From assembly GCA_029851415.1 (NCBI GenBank), contig CM056743.1, positions 744,001 through 808,000 on the forward strand: DNA of 64,000 nucleotides, written 5' to 3'. Below, in pieces: positions 57,313-64,000 of the stretch. Position 1 is the first letter of the stretch. Each line of letters begins with the position of its first letter. Below the pieces are notes generated by a model. The model was given only the letters and a program-made list of their open reading frames with translations. It was not told the origin of the DNA and made no database searches. The stretch comes from Eretmocerus hayati. Its lineage: Eukaryota; Arthropoda; Insecta; Hymenoptera; Aphelinidae. Made by a program: the position numbers and the translations under genes.

Positions 57313-59303
57313 GATGGAAATATTTTTAAGATACTCCTTTAATCACGAAAGAGAGAATTGAGATTCTGACATTCTCAAAGCTAGTTTTGTAAATGCTTCA
57401 TCAGTTGAAATGTTCGCTTTAGTTTTGACCGTGCTCCTAGCATCAAACAAAAGACGGAGTCTATAGTCAATAGCTTAGGAAAAAAATTTGCCCACGGATG
57501 AAGTCCAAATGAGCTTTATAATGACACGGTACAAATTTGGAGCTAGCAGTCAATTGATTCAACTAAGATGTTTATAATCGAGGAAGGAATGAACAAACTC
57601 GACTGAGTATTGATTCATTTCATGGACGGAATGAGTCCAAAATTTAGATTCATTTTACCAAAAACGAACCGTGAGTTCATTATCAGAAAGCTCTTATAGG
57701 CAGTAGAATACAAAAAGTCAGGCCCATAATGAGTATGAGCCTCCAAAAAGTCAGTTTGGACAAAAATTTGCTAAACTTTGCAAAATGTCTAATTATTCGT
57801 GATTTTGTATATATTTTCGTGAAAAATTCAACGTCGGATGGATTCCTATTCGCTGCGTCCACCTATATTTAGGGGGAAAAATTCTGACTGTAGCGCTCGC
57901 GGTGGCCAAGTACGATACGAAAAAACGGGGGCCAGCGACGGGCGGGAGGAATCGCGCAAGATCGCGAGCCACCGAGCCGCAATTGCTGACAACAGCTGAT
58001 GTGTTCTTGCTTGTCGATGGCTGTTTGATTGAATCTATATATTCCACGCCACTTCTAATTCAGTCACATGAGCAACTTGTGTTCTGAAAAAACGTGGGCG
58101 TAGTTTTTTTAGTTAGATCGAACTAATGGTTGAGGAGCAGAGATTCATAGCCTATGGGCATTCAATGATACTTACGACTTTTGTTATATGTGAGCTTGAC
58201 AAGTAGCTTACAAACTGATTGCAGAGTCTTCAATGGGTTTACATCACTTTAATTTTGCGGAAAATTGAGGGTTGCAGAAAAGAAAAGCATGTAAAGTCGT
58301 CGACAATCGGTCGACGAGGTGACGCGACACTTGCACGTGTAAGTGAGTGTGTGTGTGTGAGATCTCTCAGTCATGTTCCTGTGCCCCCGTTCTCTGATGC
58401 ATGGCAGAGCCGGTAGACGGCACTCGCAAGCAACTTGGACACAGCGAATAGAGCTACGCAGTTTCTTAGAATTTTTCAAACAATCAGATGAGAAATATTG
58501 CGTAAAAACACTTCGCGCAGCTTGTTTCATCATTACCCACGCTAATTTAGGCATACACACACAATAGCGCAATGCTAGACTCCATGAGAGTCATTATATC
58601 TATGCACATCCAGTGTATTCCAAGAAAGACCATTTTAATCCACGAAAAATTATTACAGGTCAATTATACAATGGTTTATAATTTTTGAGAATTTTCAGTC
58701 CAAAACGACCAATTTTCCATGATAAATCAAAAATGTGTTGACAAAATTGTCATGAACAATTCAATTTTGCGACGCACAAGTGTGCAAGTGTCATCGATAT
58801 TTCAATGTATTTATGAGAGAAATTTCAAAATTGTATACATTTCTCAGAAAAAAAAAATGGTCGAGATACGACCGAGTGTCTCAATTTGCATAAAGTATAG
58901 TCAAATTGACAAAATAAATCATCATCGTTGTGCACAAAACAAACGAGAACAATGTCCAACAGTTTCTAGCCTTCGGCCGATTTTTTCAGATTTTCAAGAA
59001 GGACAAGAATCGCAATCAGTATCTAAACACGCATCGCAACATCTTTGTATATCAATACACATCACTGAGTTTCGCTCGCAAATTATTTGTGCCTATCCAC
59101 GCACGCTACACACTTACACATACGTGTTGCACATATGACCACCGGTCATCAATGGCCGATCAAGCAAGGCGAGAGGAAAATTTTCGAAATATTACGCCAG
59201 CGCGTCTGTCTCTCTCGCACTCAGGCATTTAAAAATCCAAGCCAAAGATAAGCTTGGTCGATCGCGAGCGGCAGCAAACGCGCGATGTAAATAATGACTA
59301 TAT
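57313..59303. other. Internal LTR-element sequence, no gene assigned
   Basis: About 2 kb between the primer-site side and the gag-like ORF. Includes a short (TG)n run at about 58345. Short ORFs on both strands lack motifs. Confidence 0.4.
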
Positions 59304-59765
59304 ATGGCGCGCGAGCTGTTGTGTTGCGGCCCTATAGAATGGAACGCCAAAGTGTCGCGAGAAGCTGACTGGATATTTTCAAAGTTTTACAAACCAGATC
59401 GAGAACTCCACGAAATGATCAAATTATATGCATTGAAATGTTCGTTGAGCACTAAGATATTGCACATGGGTGATGAGCCAAGTGCATCAAATTATGGAGA
59501 AAAAATACGTATGGACAGGTGTCCAAAACCAAGACGTGAGAAATTTTGTACAGCAAGTCAACCAACGCGCGAGCAATGCACGCCTAAGTCGGAGCGCGAT
59601 GGAAAAGTATTGTCCAGCACGCATAATATGGCTAACACATTCAGACCGCGCACTGGTTTTTTCACACTGCACTCACTAATACACTTACAATCTAATATAC
59701 ACAGAAAGCAACATTCGAGTGCTACTCTCTCCGAAGATCAAAATTTGAACTTGGGCGCAATATGA
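59304..59765 (+). CDS. Unknown 153-codon ORF, antisense to the LTR element
   Basis: Starts MARELLCCGPIEW and is rich in Lys, Arg and Ser with many Cys and His, but no regular zinc-binding spacing. It lies on the strand opposite to the LTR element, close to its primer site. I do not recognise it; it may be a chance ORF. Confidence 0.15.
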   Translation: MARELLCCGPIEWNAKVSREADWIFSKFYKPDRELHEMIKLYALKCSLSTKILHMGDEPSASNYGEKIRMDRCPKPRREKFCTASQPTREQCTPKSERDGKVLSSTHNMANTFRPRTGFFTLHSLIHLQSNIHRKQHSSATLSEDQNLNLGAI

Positions 59766-59821
59766 CGTTTTACCAACTTGATGCACAATTTTTTAAACAG
59801 ATTTTTATTTGAACTTACAGC

Positions 59822-59839
59822 ACCATTAGTCGGGCGCCA
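59822..59839 (-). promoter_or_regulatory. Primer-binding site (tRNA-Lys type)
   Basis: Minus-strand TGGCGCCCGACTAATGG starts at the first base inside the 5' LTR. The first nine bases fit the 3' end of tRNA-Lys; the rest fits poorly, as in decayed sites. Confidence 0.65.
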
Positions 59840-60804
59840 TGTGACGGTTTTGGAGACTCGTCACTTGCAGGCAAAACCTGCTTGCATTTGAGAAGCGCAG
59901 GGAGTGAGCAATTGCTGCAATTGTTCAAGAAATCAGGAGAGGGGAGCACTGAATGAGCACAGACTCGATTGAAATTGAGAATGAAAGGGCATATATTCAA
60001 GAAAAACTATTTACGAATCGGTCCGCTGACCATTCGGGTGAATCGAGCCCGAGCACGATTATCGAGGGCGCATTTGGGAAGATACAATCTATAAGCCCAG
60101 AAAGAGGAAAGAGAGATTTACGAGAGACACTTACAATATAAATGGCCTCGACGCCGGATGGTCACTGTACCTCAGATCGGGCACCGGCCCACAGTGGGGC
60201 CAAGAAGTTCTTGGATAATTCGCCTTTACGTGAATTTGCAACCAATCCACATATGCGCAGACGGAGGAGGTTGTTCTCATTCATTCAAAAGTCTTCTGTT
60301 TGCGCATATCTCGATTGGTTGCAAATTCACGTAATAGCGAATTATTCAAGAACTCCTTGGCCCCACTGTGCGGCCCTCGCAGCTCACGGCGATCAGGCAG
60401 CTCGCAATTGTCCCAGACGATGGTGATTTTGGTCATAGACCACGGCACAGAGTATATAAAATATACGCACCGGAACCTCGGCTAAATTATGCCAAGGACG
60501 GGCTCCGGGTGGCGTGGACAACGCGCACGATAAGCTCGACAGGCGCGTGCGAGTGCTCCGAAACGTCACAACGGAATGTATAATGGAAGGCTGCTGGCCG
60601 GAGCAGCATTGGCTTGCACTAGGGACGGCTCAAAATATGGGGCACGCGGGCCCTACTACAGTGCCATCTCTCTGTCTCTCTCACTCTTACCTGGCTAAAC
60701 TATGGAGCAATTCTCCTCGTGCTCAAGCTGTAACATAAAATATTATTAGTACAATATTCGGTCCAGGGAGAGAGGGAGACGGAATTAATGACTCGGCCGT
60801 CACA
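59840..60804 (-). repeat. 5' LTR (right-hand copy), with MITE insertion
   Basis: 965 bp, TG...CA ends, interrupted by the 181-bp element at 60190-60370. Without the MITE and one 5-bp duplication it is about 779 bp, the same as the other LTR without its palindrome. Confidence 0.8.
60190..60370. mobile_element. Transib-like palindromic MITE inside the 5' LTR
   Basis: Ends CACAGTGGGGCCAAG and CTTGGCCCCACTGTG; the whole 181 bp folds into a hairpin with arms of about 75 bases. Flanked by CGGCC on both sides (60185-60189, 60371-60375). The other LTR has a single CAGCC at this position, an empty site that confirms a 5-bp duplication. A CACAGTG terminus and a GC-rich 5-bp duplication are the known features of Transib elements, relatives of the RAG1 recombinase and its signal heptamer. 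Confidence 0.7.
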
Positions 60805-61850
60805 GTTTGAACCAACTGTATCAAAGTTCCATTTCAACAGAACTCTAGAAATTGCTGGAATCACCCTAGTCTAGATAGCTTCAATCGCCTTATTAAGCTT
60901 CCTCAAAAAAATAACTTGTAATAAGCAAGAATATCTTTTCCAATATTCAGATTTTCATCATATCTCTTTCTCGAACTGATTTTTCAAAATTCTAATGAAC
61001 TAAGTTGATACTTTTTTCACATTTCCAATCTCTTGGTTGATACCGAAATTTTCTAAATTCCTTTGGAAATGGAAAAGATTCAATTTATCCTCCGAAAATC
61101 ACAATTTTTACAAAAAACTACATTTTGATCTATTTTACACCAACTGTATTAAAATTCCCGCTCAACCAAACGATGTATCTTGCCCAAATACCCCTATTTT
61201 AGATCATCTGAATTCTCCTAAGAGCGAATCTCTTCAAAATAACTCAACAAAATCTTATCTAACTTTCACTCTATGCTCAAATCTCCTTCTACACCTAATC
61301 TATACACCTGTTATCAACTAAAAAGATACTTTTTCAGCATTTTCTATCGATTGGTTCGATACCAGAATTTTCTGAATTGTTTTGAATATGATTTGAATTC
61401 AATTTATCATCCGAAAACCAACAATTTCACAAAAAACTCCATTGTGATCATTTTCACAGTAACTGCATCGAAATTTCGCCTCAACCGAACGATATATCTT
61501 GCTCATAAAAACCTTGCTCTTGGTTATCTGAATTCTCCTAAGAGGCAATCTTGTAAAAATTACACAACAAAATCTCATCTGAATTCCCTTCTATTCTCAT
61601 ATCTCCTCCCACAATTAATCTATCCACCTTTTAACTAACTAAAGAGATACTTCCTATCACTCTACATCAATTGGTTGAAACCGAATTTCATCCACTCAAA
61701 GTCAAAGTTGCACTCAAGAGATGTAATTAACAATAAATGAGAAATTGTCACTTGCAAAATTACATCCTTGCCAAGTTATCACACATCACGCTATGAGAAA
61801 GCTTTCTGCTAATCTTTTTTAGCAGCGTATTTCCATAAGCTAAATATGGG
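60805..61850 (-). mobile_element. Diverged Tigger-like remnant, right part
   Basis: Continues the match broken at 53517: corresponds to about 11000-12075 of the intact element, with the repeat phrase 'ttggttgatacc-aatttt' at about 61033, 61347 and 61670, and ends with 'gagaaagctttctgctaatc-ttttagcagcgtattt' (compare 12051-12090). The match fades inside the region of the transposase 3' end; no transposase core is left. Confidence 0.7.
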
Positions 61851-63344
61851 GGATCACAACTTTCCGTGAAAACTCAGTTACGCGCTTCGACGTTCATTCA
61901 TAATTGCCACGTCGAAGGAAAACGACTGAAATCAATGCTTTCTCAAAATATGAGGTGTCTAGATGGTCACTAAATTTTGAAAGAATTTTTCGAGCAATGT
62001 TATTTTTGCAGCAGGCTCAAAAAATCAGAAAATCGCCCGAGTGCACTGTGAGATACCCAGAATACGCTGCTGAATGATATTCGCAGAATGTTTTTTCAAA
62101 GCCTTATCTCTTGAATTTTCTCATAGGAATTATTACGGTGATGAAGTAATCGATGGAATGAGCTCAAAATAGACCCGGATCACCGCTCACTAGTGCTTAA
62201 TAGTCCCACGAAATTTCGAGACGATCGGTGGAGACGCCAAAGAGTTTCCGAATGCCATGGAAGAGGTAGATAGAAAAATCGACTTTTGGAAAACAGGGGG
62301 GTAAATGAAAGTTCAGTATCAACCAATCGCTTGAAAATTAGTGATGAATGATGAAGTGTGACAACCTTGGTCCCAAAATTTCGATATTTATTTTCAAGAA
62401 GTTCAAAAAGTAATTTCGTACCAGTTTCTATGAAGTAATATTGAATATGCGCGCCTACAAGCCGATAATATCACTCATCGTTTTCCCCAGTCCAGCTGAG
62501 CCTAGCGAGCTCATTTGACTTATAAATTGAAGGTATGTATAGGAAGACATGTATATATGTATACGTTCATACATAGAAAATTCTATGAAATTCTATCCAA
62601 AATTTTGTAAAATTCATTCAATCAATTCTGAAAGTTCTTTCTGCCATCTAATCCTATGATTCATTAACTGTATAGTACGTATGGGAAAACTCTAAAATTC
62701 AATGGATTATTTTCAGTATATAAAGGACCCCGCTCCGAGAGATATGATTTTGGCTTTCGGTGAATTTTGTCGGGGAAGAAATATGTTGTCAAGTACAAAA
62801 TTCTGAACCAAAAGTCCAATGGGCTCAAAGACGGAAAATGGCTAGTTTTTTCAGTAGAAATCAGATAAATACCAATAAATGGGAGGTTATGAAGTTATCT
62901 AGAACAACAACAAAGACTTGTCTGCAGCGTTCGGATTTGAATTGAAAATGTACAATTTGAGTGTGATGTAGCTAAAAGGTCATCACTTTGGTAATTGAAA
63001 CATTTCATCTGAAACCTTCGATACAAAAAGCCAATAAATGCATGCAAAAGAAGTGATAATCCGCGATTGACAAAGAAATCATAACGGTTTGGATTTTACA
63101 TTTCATTTCAATCAATGTAGCAGCTAACGCTGGAGCTGGATCATAAGGCTGTGCTGACTCGATCCAACGAGTACATGATCTTGAGAGCCCAGATATGGGG
63201 CGGGAGTGGCTTTTTGACATCAACATCATTGCATAGCATGAGGCTCGCGATTTGAATAGTTGATAAAAGGTGTCCGATAGTGCATGGCTGCAATCAAATT
63301 ATATGGAATGAATCAAAATTAATCTTGGATCGCGTGAGACTAGT
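61851..63344. other. No gene seen
   Basis: About 1.5 kb of AT-rich sequence with only short, unrecognised ORFs. Confidence 0.45.
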
Positions 63345-64000
63345 GTCTGCCAAATATTTCGAGGATATGGAGATCGAATCTCATATTGCCGTATCTCGAG
63401 ATCATATTGCGTAAGAGGCTGCGGGGTCGAGAGCAAGCGACCATCAAAATCGAGCTCGAAAAGTCGAGTGGAGGGTGTTTTTGAGGTATCTCAAGGTCGC
63501 TGAACACGAATATGACATTGCCTTGCCTCCTAATCGTGTTGCGTGGTGGGCGGCTGCGGGGGCGGAGGCGAGAATCGACCGAGATTGAAGCTCGAGACTT
63601 GAGTAAGGGTGTTTTTGGGGCATTATGGGGACGCTAAGGACCAATTTGAGATCGTCCAGCCTCCAAGTCATGTTGCGTGGTCGGTTGGGGGGGGGGGCGA
63701 GTAGAGGCACAAATTGACCAAGATTGGAGTTTGAGAGTTAAGTAGGGGTTGTTTTTGGAGTATTTTGGCATCGCTAAGCACGTATTTGAGATTACACAGC
63801 TCCCGAATCGTGTTGAATGGGTGGCTGCAAGAGCAAGGACGCGTGTTGAACTAGATAAAACTGGATGAGCCGGCGGGGGGGGGGTCCTTGATATCTCGAA
63901 ATCACTGGACACAAATCTCAGATCACCCAGCCTCAGAACCGTACTGGGTGGACGGCTGTGATGGTGAATTCGATGTAGTTTCCTGACAATGATCATTTCC
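63345..64000 (+). repeat. Tandem repeat, period about 135 bp, running off the window
   Basis: 'gtgtttttg-ggtat' type sequence recurs at about 63476, 63609, 63748 and, weaker, 63881 (spacings about 133-139). Each is followed by 'cgct-a--ac-aatttgagat' and 'tcgtgttg-gtgg-cggctg'. G-runs mark some units. Satellite-like; the right end lies outside the window. Confidence 0.7.

Larger units (their letters stand above)
53518..60804 (-). mobile_element. LTR retrotransposon, minus strand, non-autonomous
   Basis: Two related long terminal repeats, 53518-54333 and 59840-60804, both starting TGTGACGG and ending CCGTCACA. Read on the minus strand, TGGCGCCCGACTAATGG follows the right-hand LTR immediately (primer-binding site type of tRNA-Lys) and GGGGAGGGG precedes the left-hand LTR (polypurine tract). 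Flanks attt/gttt are compatible with a 4-bp target duplication with one change; the related element has gttt at this point. The internal 5.5 kb has no protease, RT, RNase H or integrase motif that I can see, only the ORFs listed below. Probably a non-autonomous element of Ty3/gypsy type. Confidence 0.75.

Overview
The window is eukaryotic, most likely from an invertebrate animal; arthropod is a guess from the transposon families. It is AT-rich, full of microsatellites, and almost entirely mobile DNA and its debris. I found no convincing host gene, no tRNA or rRNA gene, no CRISPR array and no bacterial-style operon. Every ORF with recognisable protein signatures belongs to a transposable element.

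The dominant structure is a head-to-tail duplication. Unit 1 (2872-28662, 25,791 bp) and unit 2 (28663-52859, 24,197 bp) are nearly identical. They differ by scattered single bases, by homopolymer and microsatellite lengths, and by one large difference: a LINE fragment of about 1.6 kb (19416-21045) is present in unit 1 and absent from unit 2. This is either a very recent segmental duplication or two haplotypes laid end to end by an assembler.

Each unit contains, in order: a 1.0 kb non-autonomous DNA transposon; a 0.66 kb foldback element; a decayed tandem repeat of about 535 bp period; a 5.5 kb two-gene pogo/Tigger-like transposon (terminal inverted repeats, TA target duplication, DDD transposase with one nonsense codon, and an accessory Tudor-like protein); a 30-bp minisatellite; a cluster of non-LTR retrotransposon fragments A, B, (C), D, each sitting in a (TC)n tract; a GC-rich island followed by a 77-bp tandem repeat; a 1.2 kb MITE-like element nested inside a hairpin MITE; a (CA)n tract; and a 657-bp MITE with 18-bp internal repeats.

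To the left (1-2871) is a large inverted repeat built of tandem subrepeats. To the right (52860-64000) lies an old, diverged relative of the Tigger-like element, split by a minus-strand LTR retrotransposon (53518-60804). That element has two LTRs, a tRNA-Lys-like primer site and a polypurine tract, but no recognisable pol. It carries gag-like and unknown ORFs instead. Its 5' LTR (on the right) was later hit by a 181-bp palindromic MITE whose ends read CACAGTG with a 5-bp GC-rich target duplication, the signature of the Transib/RAG superfamily. The window ends in a tandem repeat of about 135 bp period.

Relative order of events read from nesting: old Tigger copy, then LTR element, then Transib-like MITE; separately, duplication of the 25-kb unit and, probably later, insertion of LINE C into the (TC)n tract of unit 1.
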